Shown: positions 11,195 through 23,020, counted from the stretch's first letter. The stretch: 64,000 nt of DNA from Typhlomys cinereus (GCA_023101885.1 JALPQD010000513.1:434001-498000); one strand, 5' to 3'. Program-made: numbers and translations. The notes: generated from the sequence alone by a model not told the origin.

Positions 11195-11432
11195 TTAATT
11201 GTTTTTGGGCCAGTGTCTCTCGCTGAATCTGGGACTCATTAATTCAGACAGACTGGCTGGCCAACAAGATCCCGGAACCTACAGGTCTCTGCCTCCCCAG
11301 CACTGGGGCTACAATACATGCCACAACTGGGGTACAGTACATGCCACCACACCTAGCTTTTATGGGGGCAGTGGGGACCTAAACGCAGGTCATTGTGATT
11401 GTCTGGCAAGTTCTTTACCCACTGAGTCGGCC
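11195..11432 (-). repeat. B4-type SINE, reverse orientation
   Basis: gccagtgtctctcgctgaat, actggctggccaacaagatc, ctgcctccccagcactgggg and ttctttacccactgagtcgg match a reversed B4 element (B1-like arm followed by an ID-like arm). A short segment, acatgccacaactggggtac followed by agtacatgcc, looks duplicated within it. Confidence 0.7.
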
Positions 11433-12320
11433 CTCCACTACTCTTTTATTCAGACACATCTGACATACCACCTCGCACCTACCTATGGATAATGCTGTGG
11501 AGTCAGCCTGAGTCCTAGGCTGGGTTCCCAGGTAGGGGTGGCCATGGTGGGATACTAAGCACAGGGTTGCCCGCCTAGCCCTAGCCTCTGCTCCCCTCTT
11601 CTCTTCTCCAACCGTTGACGCACAGCCTTGAAAGAAACCCAAAGACAGCTCACCAGGCCTTCCCAGCCCCCAGCCTGCAGCTTCCCTCCTGCAGGCCTGG
11701 CTCAGGGGCACCTTGACCACTTTCCCAGTGCCCTTCTCTGAGCAGGACAGGCGGCCACATGCCACCAGCTCTGGGGGAGACCACGTGAAAGAAACCCGGC
11801 GCCTCCACCTCTGCTCTCAATCCTCTCATTCCAGAGGCGGAAACCTAGACAACCTGTTTCTTCTCACATCTGAAATCAGGAATTGTAGGGCAAAGTGGGA
11901 CCCCAGGTCTCCAATTATCTTTCTCCCCCTGCCTCTCTGGGGCTATACGCTCTCCCCCCACAGCTCCGTGGAGTCAACAGCCTCTTGGAACCTGTTGAAA
12001 TCTATTACCGACCTTTGGTCTCATCCACCACAAAGGAGCTTTCCACGGTGCGCAGGCGGATTAAACAGAAATGAATTGGCCAACAGAGGCTCTGCAGCCC
12101 TCTGTGCCTCCCCCTTTCTCTCCTTCCATCTCACTTTTATATATAATTTTTTTTTTCTGGGAAGCCAAGCTGGGCAGAGCCAAGACGAGGGGACGATGCT
12201 GCCCAAGTGAACTGGAGGTCACAAACACCTGAACGAAATTCACTTTGTTCCTTTTGCAGAGTAGGACCCGGCGGATCCTCCTCAGCACGGGGCCCGTTAG
12301 TGCAGAATTCACCGCATCTG
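11433..12320. other. Unique intronic sequence, no recognised feature
   Basis: No repeat or exon could be named. The 165-codon + frame at 11713-12210 has no family resemblance and no splice context, and is treated as chance. Confidence 0.5.
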
Positions 12321-12324
12321 GCAA

Positions 12325-12545
12325 AAAGGAAAATAAAACAAAATGAAAAGCCCATAAAGTTAACTGTTAAATATTTAGGGCTCGTGATGAACAGCATGTC
12401 ATAATATTTGTGGAATTGCATTTGCTATTCAATGCTTCTTCCACTTAAAGCCCCAGTTTTCAGGAGTAGATGGAGAAAACTAGAAGAATTGAGTTGCGTC
12501 AGAAATGAAACGTGGGCTTTAATTTAACCTCACAAAAGACATATC
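12325..12545. promoter_or_regulatory. AT-rich island, weak enhancer candidate
   Basis: Non-repetitive AT-rich sequence with aaagttaactgttaaatatt, acagcatgtcataatatttg and attgcatttgctattcaatg (an octamer-like word). The composition resembles conserved intronic elements, but the evidence is only compositional. Confidence 0.2.
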
Positions 12546-12999
12546 TGGTTGCCTACACACCCTGGGCCATTAGTCCTCTCCAGCCAGGGTCTCTGCCTCC
12601 TCTGGAGGCCGGTGTTGAGTGTTCATACACCACTCTGCCTGTGATTAAGCAGGTGCCCTTCAACGCTGGGTTTAAGTGGTCAAGACAAGACACTTCATTT
12701 GTGTGTTTCCCTGGCTTAGCAACTCAGGCAGTGCCTGGGGAACAAGATTTGTCTGCTTCGCTCTAGGAAGGAGCTGCTTCTCGTAGCTCCACAATATCTC
12801 AAATTCCATCCTTAGAGGGCCACTTCTTGGGCTTATTATCACCTTTCCTGCAAACGCCACAGGGGAATCTACACACACACTTGGACTTATCAGATCAGAG
12901 GGACGCTCAGATCTTCTCTTGGGATCTTAAAATGGGGGTACTGTATGTCATAAAAACCTGGGAGTCTAAGAGGTAGGTCGGCTCTGATTGTGGCCTCGG

Positions 13000-13303
13000 G
13001 AAACAGAGAAAAGGAAGAGAGATAGGCAGTGAGAGAAAGACAAGGAAGAGAGAGAGGCAGGGGAAAAGAAAGGAAGAAGAGGAAGGAGAAGGAAGGAAGA
13101 AGAGGGAGGTAAAGAAGGAAGAGAGGGAGTGGAAGAAGGAAGGAAGAGGAAGGAATAGGGGAAGACATAAAAGGAAGAAAGGTAGGAGGAAGAAAGAAAG
13201 AGGAGGGAGGAAGGAAAGAGAAAGAAGAAAGGTAAAAGGAAGAAAGAAGGGATAGAGAAAGAAAAAAAGAGACAGAGGAAAGAAGGGAGGGAGAGTAAAG
13301 GGA
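13000..13303. repeat. Polypurine tract (GGAAGA-rich), about 300 bp
   Basis: The + strand is almost pure A/G for 300 bases, with GGAAG, GAGA, GGGAGG and AAAGAAAG units and only occasional C or T. Three overlapping minus-strand frames of Ser/Leu/Phe peptides (12890-13358) are artefacts. Mirror-symmetric GA blocks could form H-DNA. Confidence 0.9.
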
Positions 13304-13839
13304 GAAGCTGACATCTGAGCTCCACATCCCCTGAAGCCCCTGTCTCCTTGCCAGTCACCTCCTGCTGTGTTCGCCCCTCTCTGACTGTGAGTCCTGACCA
13401 GTGGGTTGAAAAGTTTTCACGGGGGGAGGGATGTAAAGCTTTCTTTCTTGTCTAGAGTCCCAAGGGAAAGTACAGGGGACAGAAGGCAGGAGAAGCTACA
13501 AGTTGGATCCAAGAATGTTGGAGTTGCCCTAGGAGCCCCTTTGACTCCAGTGGTCATCAGAGAATGGTTGTGAGGGTCTCTGGCTGTTGACCTTGGATCG
13601 GAAACACATGCCCTGACTTTGAGAAGCAGTGACCTTACCCTTCTGTGACCTTGAGATGAGTGAGAGGACTTTCAGTGGACCTGTGTGGGACTCCCGAGGG
13701 AGACTGCAGTACGACTGAGGGCTGAAGCTGCAGGGGCTGAGGAAGTAGGTGGCACTCGCTCAGCTCGGATGCCTCTGAGCTGGCAGGTGTGTGTGTGATG
13801 GGCGGTATAGCCCTAGCTGTGCATGCTCTTACCAGAATC

Positions 13840-13960
13840 TCAGTTTTCAATCATCTGAGAAATGGGAGCATGGGAATGCCCGCCATTACAGTCATCAGGA
13901 GCGTTTGATTGCATGAGAGCACATACATGAAGCCCTTGGAAAGGACGTGCTCTTTCTCCT
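13840..13960 (+). repeat. MIR fragment (first of a pair)
   Basis: gaatctcagttttcaatcat, ctgagaaatgggagcatggg and aagcccttggaaaggac follow the MIR order. The word catctgagaaatgggagcat and the next two bases are identical in the MIR at 14575-14680 although the MIR consensus differs there. Confidence 0.55.
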
Positions 13961-14574
13961 TACCATCTACTGAATACACATAGTTCTCCAGGGTTACTAG
14001 AACCCAGGTGATTCAGAGAGTTTTTGCCAGGGCTGTAACGGGTCCATACCCCAGATGCGAACACTCCTTTGCCTGTGCTTGGCTTGTGCCAATGTCAGTC
14101 CACTTGTGCCAGCAGCAGCAGGGTCCCGGCCCCTAGGAAAGCCACAGGGCCAAGCTCTAGATTTCGACAGGCTTGTTTGTCTCCATGCAACATCTGGGGC
14201 TTACCGCCACCATCTGGAGCTACTCTCCCATCGAAGCCCCCTCCCTGGCGGCGGCTGCCAACATTGTCGCCGCCATTAGACAGGCGGCCTGACCACAGAG
14301 TCTGGGCAGCTTGAGGAAGGACTCTGAGGGCATGTTCTGAGGGGCCAGGCAGAGGGGCCAGCTGTTGGGATAGAAGAACTGGGAGCATACTGTTCTGGAC
14401 CTGCTTAGCCAGAGCCTGTGCCTAGAGCCTGCGTACTTGAGAATGGTTTCTTGAGTGCATGCATACATGTGTGGAATATGTTTGCAGATGTGTGCAAATC
14501 GTAGCATTCATGTGCCCTTGGATGGGCAGGGATATGTTTGTTATGGATGGTAAACGCACTTGCTATAGAATTTG

Positions 14575-14680
14575 CTTGCTGGAACCTCAGTTTTTATCAT
14601 CTGAGAAATGGGAGCATGGTAATATTTATCATTAGAGTCATGCAGGGAGTTGGGCTAAACAAGGCACATGATGCTCTTTG
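14575..14680 (+). repeat. MIR fragment (second of a pair)
   Basis: ggaacctcagtttttatcat, ctgagaaatgggagcatggt and atttatcattagagtcatgc follow the MIR core. It shares non-consensus bases with the fragment 735 bp upstream. Confidence 0.55.
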
Positions 14681-15215
14681 TAGTGAGCACTCCGGGCATG
14701 TGAGATTTGCCGCTGTCCTAATTGTGTTTGTTTGTCCTTCCCTGTGTGTCTGTGGCACATGTGCCCTTAGGCTCCTTAAGTCCACACAGCCTGTAGCCAT
14801 GTGTGGGTGCACACACCCCTCATGAATAGGTGTGTGTGTGTGCGCTTCAGAGCCAGGCGCCTGCTAAATATTTGCTTTGTGGGGCCCTGGGGAGCACAGT
14901 TGGCAGAGCTGCCAGCGCTGCGTGCGTGCAGTGTTTTTAACAGCCCGAACACGGCCTCAAAACTGTGAACTTTCTCAGGGTAAACAGTTAATGATACTTC
15001 GTCACAGCACTGACCCCCTTGTGGGCTTCCTCGCAGGCTGGGTGTAGTCAGGCAGCTGTGGGCTGGCAACTCCCTCCCATTTCCCAGCCGGGCACTCCAG
15101 GCTGAGATAGGACAGGGTGGTGGGGTGCAGCGCTCTCTCCCCTCCTCTTCTCTCTGCTACCAAACAATCAGGAAGAGAAAAACAGCTTCTCTTACCCAAT
15201 CCCTTCCTGAGCTCA
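14681..15215. other. Unique intronic sequence, no recognised feature
   Basis: A short TG patch (14830-14842) and otherwise unique sequence immediately upstream of the RE1-like site. Confidence 0.5.
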
Positions 15216-15218
15216 GCC

Positions 15219-15239
15219 GTCAGCACCTTGGACAGCGGA
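15219..15239 (+). promoter_or_regulatory. REST/NRSF (RE1) binding site
   Basis: The 21-bp site reads g, TCAGCACC, tt, GGACAGC, g, ga. Both RE1 half sites are intact with the canonical two-base spacing; only the first base and the last two depart from the TTCAGCACC-nn-GGACAGCGCC consensus. REST silences neuronal genes in non-neuronal cells, and GluK3 is a neuronal receptor, so the site is biologically sensible in intron 1. Binding is not shown. Confidence 0.7.
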
Positions 15240-15877
15240 GCTGGTGCCAGAGCAGCCCAGCCCAGCCAGGACCTCTTGGGGTTTCCCATCACTACAGGTC
15301 TGGGGATCCAGGGAAGCCCTAGTAGGGATGTGATTGCTGGGCTAATGAATGCAAAACCTCTTTCTTGCCGAAATTAGGTCACAGCCTCTGGGAGCTCCTG
15401 AAAGCCTGGCATAACCAATTTCACTGAGGAGAAAACTGCTCGTTGGTCCATTGCTTCGGAAGTGTCTTCTGCCTGTCCTTTACCCATAACACTGTCTGAA
15501 GTTTCCCTACCTGCGTGTGACACCCCTGCCCTTGTATGACAGAGTATCCCCTTTGTTCTCAGCTGGGTGGGATTCTAGGTTGTATGTGTTTGAATACAGG
15601 CTTACTTTTGTGCAGATGTGTGTCTGGATGGGTCAGCTAGCAACCATGTGTGTACGTGTGTATCCAGATACTTGTGTACAGAAGCAATTGCTAGACACAC
15701 GTGTGCCCTTTTGTGCTACTTCCAAAACAGATTTCTCCAAAGCCATGCATAGGCAGAGGGTATCTGGGTACACTCCAGATGGGGGTTCAAATACCAGTAG
15801 ATTGTCCATGAGGAGAAAGAAAAGAGTGAATGTTGGGACCTCGTCTAGAAGATACTACATGAAGCAGGCAAGAGTTA
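15240..15877. other. Unique intronic sequence, no recognised feature
   Basis: No repeat or exon named. The 145-codon frame at 15517-15954 runs into the following MIR and SINE and is treated as chance. Confidence 0.5.
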
Positions 15878-15937
15878 GAAGAGAACATTCAAAACGGTCA
15901 CATTCTTCTCCCCAGTTTACAGATAAGGAAACTGAGA
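15878..15937 (-). repeat. MIR fragment truncated by a SINE
   Basis: cccagtttacagataaggaa and actgagattgg match the reverse MIR core; the match stops where the SINE head begins. Confidence 0.5.
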
Positions 15938-16175
15938 TTGGACTGGGACAGTGACTCATGGGTTAAAGTCTTCGTCTCACAAAAAAAGAGACCCCTCCAT
16001 TTAGATCTCCAGATCCCACATAAAAATGTCAGGCAGATATGGTAATGACCAACATTTTCAGCCTTGGAAGGTAGAGCCTGGGAAACCTCAAAGTAAAGCA
16101 TTAAGTAGAGCAATACAGGATGATTCCCAATGTCACCCTTGGGAATCTACAGGCACACAGAGTGCCCTCTTGTGT

Positions 16176-16216
<41 letters not shown>

Positions 16217-16222
16217 TAAATG
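15938..16222 (+). repeat. B2-headed SINE with non-murine body (copy B), CA tail
   Basis: Head gactgggacagtgactcatg and ggttaaagtcttcgtctcac; body cacataaaaatgtcaggcag, ttggaaggtagagcctggga, atacaggatgattcccaatg and tcacccttgggaatctacag; then (CA)n at 16177-16214. Same family as 9418-9690 and 53357-53640. Confidence 0.75.
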
Positions 16223-16594
16223 CATGCAAAGGAAACTGAGACCCCCATGAGGGAGTGGGAGTGGATTCGCTTAGAGTCTGCCAGGGCAGAGCTGGGCCTC
16301 ACCCCACAGTTTCACCCCATGATTTGTGCTATTCACACCTCGCTCACCTCTTCCCTCGATGTCTCTCCTCCAAGTCCCCTCCAAGCTCCAGTAAATCAGG
16401 AAACTTTGGTCACATCTCCATCAGGCCTGAAGAAGCCCTTGGGTCTCTCTTCCTTTCCCTGCCTGGAGCCAATCAGCAGAGGTCCCTTTAACAGACGGAT
16501 CCAGCCTCCTGCCCCCCCACCCCCTGCCGCTGCCCTGAAGAGAGAGAGCCTTTCCAGACAGCCCCTATCTGTGTCTCATTACAGACACACAGCC

Positions 16595-16705
16595 ATATTC
16601 CATTAATTCCTCATTTGCTGTGGGCAAAGCGCTGATACGTACGTTTTTACCTGGGGTGGTTTTAATCAGTTAATTTAACCAGAAACATTAATAATGTATT
16701 TCTTT
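16595..16705. promoter_or_regulatory. AT-rich homeobox-motif island, weak enhancer candidate
   Basis: Compact run with attccattaattcctcattt, atacgtacgtttttacc, ttttaatcagttaatttaac and acattaataatgtatttc. Unique, AT-rich and rich in TAAT cores; inferred only. Confidence 0.3.
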
Positions 16706-17530
16706 GCCACTCGACTGCCCATCTGTTGAACAACTTACCTGTTGGAGAGCAATGTCACCTCCTGTGACTGGGAGCCCTCGGCTGTCCAGGAACAAGATGA
16801 GATGCTGCATATTTAATATCTTGGCGGAGCAGGGGTGAGGGCCAGGGGAACTGCGTGGGCTTGGCGGCTGCAGGTCAGAAGCATAGCCTCCGTGCACCCC
16901 AGGCTTCCATCTCCCCACCTGTGCCTTTGATTGCTGCTTTGTCAGAGACTGTGGCTTATGGGAGAGGATGCAGGACTGTTCACAGCTTGGGGTGAGGAGG
17001 TGTGGAGAGAAGCTGTCGAGGGTGGACTTGAAGCTAGCACCTTGTGAACTCCAGCCCCCCTAGCTGCTGCCCTCTGGACCAGCAGCTCACCTGACTCTTG
17101 ATCCAACTCTTAATTCACCGGGAAGATTTGGAGGGAAAGTCTCAGCGAGTCCAGCATCAGAACTGGGCATAGAATTGGTGCTTGCTCTAGTAATGCTTCC
17201 TTCTTTGACAAACAAGCTCCTGACCCTGTATCCTTGGGACCCATCCTAGCCAGGCTGAATGTCTGGATGCCTGTGGTAAGCCAGGGATCATATTTCAGTA
17301 CGTATGGTCTGGAGCGGATGGGCGGCAGCCAGCCCAAGCCCTGTATGGTCAGCCATTGGCCATCTGGGAGGTGGGAGGAGGAATGTCCCTGGAAGTGGTT
17401 GAAGCAGCTACAGAATGTTCAGGAGCTGTGGGAGGTTGCCTGGCTCTACATCCTGTCTAAGGTGCTCGAGACTGCTGGGCGACAGCAAAGCCACCGGGCA
17501 CTGTTACTGCATGAAAATAAGGCAAGCGCT
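16706..17530. other. Unique intronic sequence, no recognised feature
   Basis: No repeat or exon could be named between the AT-rich island and the TG array. Confidence 0.5.
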
Positions 17531-17532
17531 TG

Positions 17533-17534
17533 CG

Positions 17535-17580
<46 letters not shown>
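17533..17580. repeat. (GT)n microsatellite
   Basis: More than 20 GT units with one CG step near the left end. Confidence 0.95.
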
Positions 17581-17581
<1 letters not shown>

Positions 17582-18169
17582 AAGCATGCCATGGTGCTTT
17601 TGTGAAAGAGGACAGCCTTCGCGTGCCGTTCCTCCCTTTCCCATTTCCATTGAGATGGGTCTTTTCACTTCTGCTGTAGATACTAGCTGACTGACCCACA
17701 AGTTTCTGTGGATTTTTGGGTTTCCACCTTCTATTTCTCATAGGCATATAAGGATTATAGCCGCTTACTACATTGTGTCCGGCATTTGCATGCAATCGGG
17801 AGACTCTAATCCTGATACTAACCATGCACGCACTTTACCATTTCTCCAACCCAACAAACACTTCTCTAAGAGCTCTCAACATCCCACCTGAGGACTTATC
17901 CTGGAGAAGGTCCAGGGCACACCCAGGACTCGGTCTCCTCCTGCCTGGGTCTGCTTTGCGTTCATAAAGTCTGAGACGCCACCAGCTATAGGGTGCATAC
18001 TTTCATGTACTTCCTTAAGGAAGAAAAAAGACACCACCAATTAAACTATGCCATGGTACTTTCTTATCATCTATTGCAAGACTCATCTCGATTTCAGGGA
18101 TGCCAAATGCGAGGGGAAAAAAATCACGGTGTAGGATCAGTGGAATATGGTGATGGCATAACTCCAGCT

Positions 18170-18320
18170 ATAGTTTATCCAGGACTTTGTGTGCCAGGTA
18201 CTCAGCTGAGGGTCATTTGTGAAGCATCCCATTCGATTCTCATGGAATCCTGGGAATGGAGATACTGTTCAGACAGCTTAAGCAACGTTTGCGAGGTCAC
18301 ACGAATCTTCGTCATACTCA
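18170..18320 (-). repeat. MIR element, reverse orientation
   Basis: actttgtgtgccaggtactc, agctgagggtcatttgtgaa, ttcgattctcatggaatcct and gcgaggtcacacgaatc follow the reverse MIR order. Confidence 0.6.
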
Positions 18321-18329
18321 GAGAGCATT

Positions 18330-19215
18330 TGAGTCTGATCATAGACTATCAGGATCCTCTCCCCAGTCTGCAGTGACGGCGCTGAGGCACGTGGAACTGT
18401 GTCTGAGTTGTGTGCCTTGTGGGCAGCAGGGACTGCTTGGTTGACCACACCACTACATCAGCTAGTGGGGGAGAGCGAAGCCTGCAGCCCTCCTTCGTGT
18501 AACTACAGCCTGGGACCTGAAGTGTCAGGCATTGCTGCCTCTTTCTCGGAGGAAAGACTAGCAGAGGACTCCGTCTCAATGTCCCCACGATGAACTGGTT
18601 CTCTTTCTGGCCCTCTGGTCCTCTGCACGCTGCCTCCACGCCAGCCTGCCCCACCTCTGGGCAGGCATTCGCTTTTCCTGCTTACTGCCTGGTGCAGGGG
18701 GATCCCCATCCCTCCAACCTCCTTTCCATTCCTAACAGCCAGGCTACAGGAGTGGAGCAGCAGGCAGGCAAGGACGAGGCGAGACAGAGAGAGGGCTGCT
18801 GCTGAAAACTCTCAAATTGGTCCCAGAGAGCAATGGAGCCTCTTTTTTGCCCATCAGCTCACTTCCCCAACCATTACCAGGCAGGCAGCGTGAGGCCCGT
18901 GGCTGGAGCAAAACCCAGGCACCGGCGGTTGTGGGGAATGGCATGGGACAGAGCGGCTGCCTGTCAGGGGGCACGGAGACCTAGGGCCCAGACCTAGTTC
19001 GACATTCTTGAGAAGGCGGGGAGCAGAAGTGGTACACGGGGAGGCAGTACCAAGACACGCCCCCGCTAGGTCCAAGTGGATAGGGGAGACCAGGACCCAC
19101 CTGATGTCTACCCTGATGGCAGATGTGCAGACGGCAGCATGGACAGAAGATGAGGCTGAGCCCAGGTTTCCAAATTCAGGAGCAAGTTTCAGTCTGAACC
19201 TCATACAGAGAGGTA
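18330..19215. other. Unique intronic sequence, no recognised feature
   Basis: No exon or repeat named. Several overlapping chance frames on both strands. Confidence 0.45.
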
Positions 19216-19216
19216 G

Positions 19217-19220
<4 letters not shown>

Positions 19221-19282
<62 letters not shown>
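19221..19282. repeat. (AG)31 microsatellite
   Basis: About 31 uninterrupted AG units. Large frames crossing it (Arg-Glu or Leu-Ser repeats, for example 18854-19402 on the minus strand) are artefacts. Confidence 0.97.
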
Positions 19283-19283
<1 letters not shown>

Positions 19284-19309
19284 ACATCCACAAGGAGAGT
19301 CTGCAGCTG

Positions 19310-19480
19310 ACGAGATGCAGCCACTGTATGCCAGGCATTGGACCAAGGACTTGGGGATCCTCCTCTACTTTGCCTTGCAATCCTGGGAAGTGAACTTTCC
19401 ATTTCACAGAGTTGAAAATTGATACACTAAGGGAGATGAGTGACCGATAACTGACTAGTGACTGAACTGAGATGTGAGCT
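19310..19480 (-). repeat. MIR element, reverse orientation
   Basis: ccactgtatgccaggcattg, gcaatcctgggaagtgaact and tttccatttcacagagttga follow the reverse MIR order. Confidence 0.55.
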
Positions 19481-19652
19481 GCACCAAATGAGCTGGGTGC
19501 CAGCCACTGTCCGCTGGCCCTTCTATGTTTGTCTTTATGGGGGGAGTGGACAGGGGAGCCAGGCAAGGCAGGGTGACTTCAGGGAGCCAAGGCATCCGAC
19601 CAGGAGACCAGCTTCAGGGATCAGTCTACTATCGTTCCTTGGATCTATGTGG

Positions 19653-19692
19653 AGCCTGGGGTGGGTCATGCCAGCCTGGGGTGGGTCATGCC
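19653..19692. repeat. Perfect 20-bp tandem duplication
   Basis: agcctggggtgggtcatgcc occurs twice in direct succession with no mismatch. Confidence 0.95.
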
Positions 19693-20084
19693 TCGAGAAC
19701 TGGGAGTCTAGCTGCATACCCAGCTGCAGCCTGCCGTCCCACCATAAAGGGTGTCGTCTTTGTTTCCCCTGCGCTGTGTGCACGTCTGAAGACTAGCAGA
19801 TGTCTCAGCGGCAGTCAGGGCGGGGAGGGCACAGAGCTTTCCCCGGGCCCCGTCATCGGTGACGGTGCTTATGTGCGGAGCCACAAGCTGTTGCGCTAAA
19901 GACACCATTGCATTGTGACAGCTGTCAGCCAGCACCACTGTGGCAGAAAAGACCCTAGAGAGAGGGGAAGGGGTGCCTGGGAGAGACAGGCAGGCAGCAG
20001 GTAAATCACCCCATTGTTGTGTACTTCCTCCCCACCTCTGCTACCCACTGGGCTCTTTTTTTCTCCTGTTCAGTCTACTTCTCA

Positions 20085-20397
20085 CTCTTTTTCTTCATGT
20101 GTACGAGTATATGTATGTGGCATGCATGTCTGTGTATGCATGTTCACATGTGTGAACCTAAATTGCTTTTCTATTTTTAAGGCTTCGTCTTTCAGTCAAA
20201 CCCAGAAATATCTGATAGGTCTAGTTTCACTAGCCAGTTCTCCCAGGAGGATCCCCAGTCTCTGCCTTCCAAGGACAGAATTACAGGCAGTGTCCATACC
20301 TTCCGGACATTTATGTAGGATCTGGCTGGAGATCCAAACTCTAGTCCTCTTGCTTGCATGACAAGTGATTTAACTGCTAAGCCATCTCAGCAGCCCT
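20085..20397 (-). repeat. B4-type SINE, reverse orientation (diverged)
   Basis: A TG/ATG-rich left part is followed by ggatccccagtctctgcctt, ccaaggacagaattacaggc and tttaactgctaagccatctc agcagccc, the reversed ID-like head. Diverged copy. Confidence 0.55.
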
Positions 20398-23020
20398 ACA
20401 TTTCACTTTTAAACGCTCTTCCTAATTCCTCTTCTCTGAGGAACCTTCTGGGCCCTTCTCATTCTTTCCTTTCAGAGTACAGCATCCATTGTAGCAGAGT
20501 AGCATCATGTTGTAATGATTGCTTCATTTGACTAGTTCTTTTATTTCCATCTATGAGCAACCTATGGTAAAGACCACATAGTTATTTGCCTATTTTCCTG
20601 CATTGCAAACGGTTTGCACATTTGCTGGGTCAGATTTCCCTTGTCTCTCTCCATTATTTGGCCCTCCTTAGTCCCCTCTTAGATTTTTGTCACAGGAAGG
20701 TGCCATCTAGAGAACAAGATTTAGGCACATATCCCTTGTGCCTAGAAAAGTGGACAGTAGGTATTTGTTGAAGCATGCTGACTTAACAAATAAGTTCGGA
20801 ATGTTGAGTCACGCGGGATCAAAGGTGAAGGCTTTATTTCCAGAAGCTCTATTTCCCTGCCCTGTGCTTAGACTCAGCATGTCTTGAAGGCCATATAGTC
20901 TGTTTGGGGGATCAACATATATACAGCAATGAGGTTTTTAGGTACAAGCCACAGGAAAGTGACTTCTCTATCCAAACATCAGCTTCTTTTTCCATACTCA
21001 GCGAAGACCTAACACTTAGGGGTGTTGTCTGAGTTAAGCAAAGCAATGCAAGTGAGGCATCTACCACAATGCCCGGGGCATGAGAAGAGCTCAAATACTT
21101 TTGCCCCAAGCAGAAACAGTGAGGAAGTGGCTGGCTGGTCTTAGGCTGGCTGAGCACACGTCTATCTACTAAGGCTAACCAGCATGCCACATGGAGACTG
21201 AGGCACAGGGTAAGGCAGACTGGTGCCTGAAGCCCTGTTATCTGAGAAGAGAGAGGAGGGGGAAGAGGACCAGCGAAAACTAAGGTCCTGAGCAGGGCAG
21301 CAAGCTAAAAGTAGGGCAGGAAAATGTCAGGTGCAGTTGACACTCCCCTCTTCAGGCCCACTGAAGGCCATTGGCATCTTGGCATGGGAAGGTTTGGGAA
21401 GAAAGTTCTGAAAAACCTCAGAAATGTGAGATTAGCAATATGTTTGTTGGAAGACCTGAAGACAGTTAGCAGGCCAGAGACCTTGACCATCACAGAGCCT
21501 ATTATTCTTCTGCTACACTCCAAGGCACCGGCCTCCATCAAAGGCCACTCTGCTTGGGACTCCATCACCTGGGCAAAAATGACAGATGTGCACTCAAATA
21601 TGGAAAAGCCCCATTCTGCTTGGGGCCCTGACTTGGCCTCTCTGTTTCAAAGAAAAGGAGTCTGCACCTGTTTTATGTTCATGGTTCAATTCCTTCAACT
21701 CAGAAATAGGTTTGGCTCTGGTTAATTACAACCTTGTAAGGCAGTAAAAGAATTCATTGGAAATGAGTGTAGAGTAAGAGGCGCACGCCATGTGAGGTAG
21801 TAAAAACAAACCCGTAGCAATCACTAGCGAAGAACCCGCCACTCTCAGAGCTCCGTGCGCTGTGTGTCAATTCCCAGGGGAGAGCCTTCCCCGATGGCAC
21901 CTAAGAAAGAGACTCTCCTTGGCTCTGGGATAGAGTCTATTTCATAGTTGGCAGTGGTGTATACCTCCTTCTGCCTCTGAATCAACCCAGAGGTTGACCC
22001 CAGCTCCTGGATCTGTGGGCACCGTGTGATTCAGCACCAATCAATTCCCCGAGCTGCCGTTTCTGCTTCTGAGAAAGCAGAGACTCTCACACTGGGTTAC
22101 TGTGAGCATCAAACGAACCTCCGAGGGCAGTGGACCTGGATGGAGGTACTCTGGGTGCTACTAACAACCTCTGACCGTTTCTCTGGCTCAAGGACTGGGT
22201 TCGATCCTCCTCTTCACTTCTACAAGACAGCTAAGCAGGAAATTCTGCCTTCCGTTTGTTCAAAGTTCAAGGACGCAGACATTAAACCCTGATTTAAAGC
22301 ACTCTGACCGCTTCTGTTTTCTGTGGCTGCTCATAGTCCATGAGACTGCAACCTGACTCTGTTCTGCAAAAGCGTCTTCCACGCATCCTGTCACGCACTG
22401 CCTTGGGCTCTCTGAGTGGCGGCGATGAGGGGGATTTATGGATCTTTCTGGCTGTTGGCAAAAATGAGTACAGCTTTCTGATCTGGATGCCTCTGTGAGG
22501 ACCCAGCCCACCTCCCACTGTTCAAAAACACTGGATGATAGTCTTACTTTGTGCGTGTCCCCTTCTGCCACCCCAAGGCAGCATTTCTAGTTCAAAGCTG
22601 CTGTCCACTTGTTACCTCCCCGGAGCTTTGCTGTTTAGCCACTGGCATGCTCGCTTATACATATTCATGTGCTTCATGCATATTCATAGCTATTAGAGCC
22701 GTGTTTATAGAACGTTCCCTCCCACCTCCTGCATCAGACACCATGTTACAGACAGACTAGATCCATGGGCTCAAAGAGCAGTGCAAGGGACAGAGACGGA
22801 GCAAAACAAGGTAGAAATAGATCTTTAACATGTCTGGGAGCTATATTAAGAGCATAATCAAAATGTTCAAGGTAGAGGTCTCCCCCCACCCCCAGTACTG
22901 TTCTACTGTGCATTGGGAATCTGAATGCTTGTTGAGTGAGGAAAGGGCCAAATGGCTGAATGTCTCTATCACTGGTGTTGGTGGATGGCAAAGTCGCTGG
23001 GAATTGCTTTGAACAGCCAC
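20398..23020. other. Unique intronic sequence, no recognised feature
   Basis: A 2.6-kb stretch without recognised SINEs, LINEs or exons. It contains a lone RE1 left half site, ttcagcacca at 22031, without a right half. The longest frame (133 codons, 21324-21725) has no family resemblance. Confidence 0.5.

Noticed and set aside
12890..13358. Three overlapping minus-strand open frames of 130-145 codons
   Set aside because: They are the translation of a polypurine tract in three frames and have Ser/Leu/Phe low-complexity composition; no gene.
18854..19402. 182-codon minus-strand open frame
   Set aside because: Its length comes from the (AG)31 array read as Leu-Ser repeats; flanking parts are unremarkable.
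22031..22052. Possible second RE1 site
   Set aside because: Only the left half, ttcagcacca, is present; no GGACAGC half at an accepted spacing.
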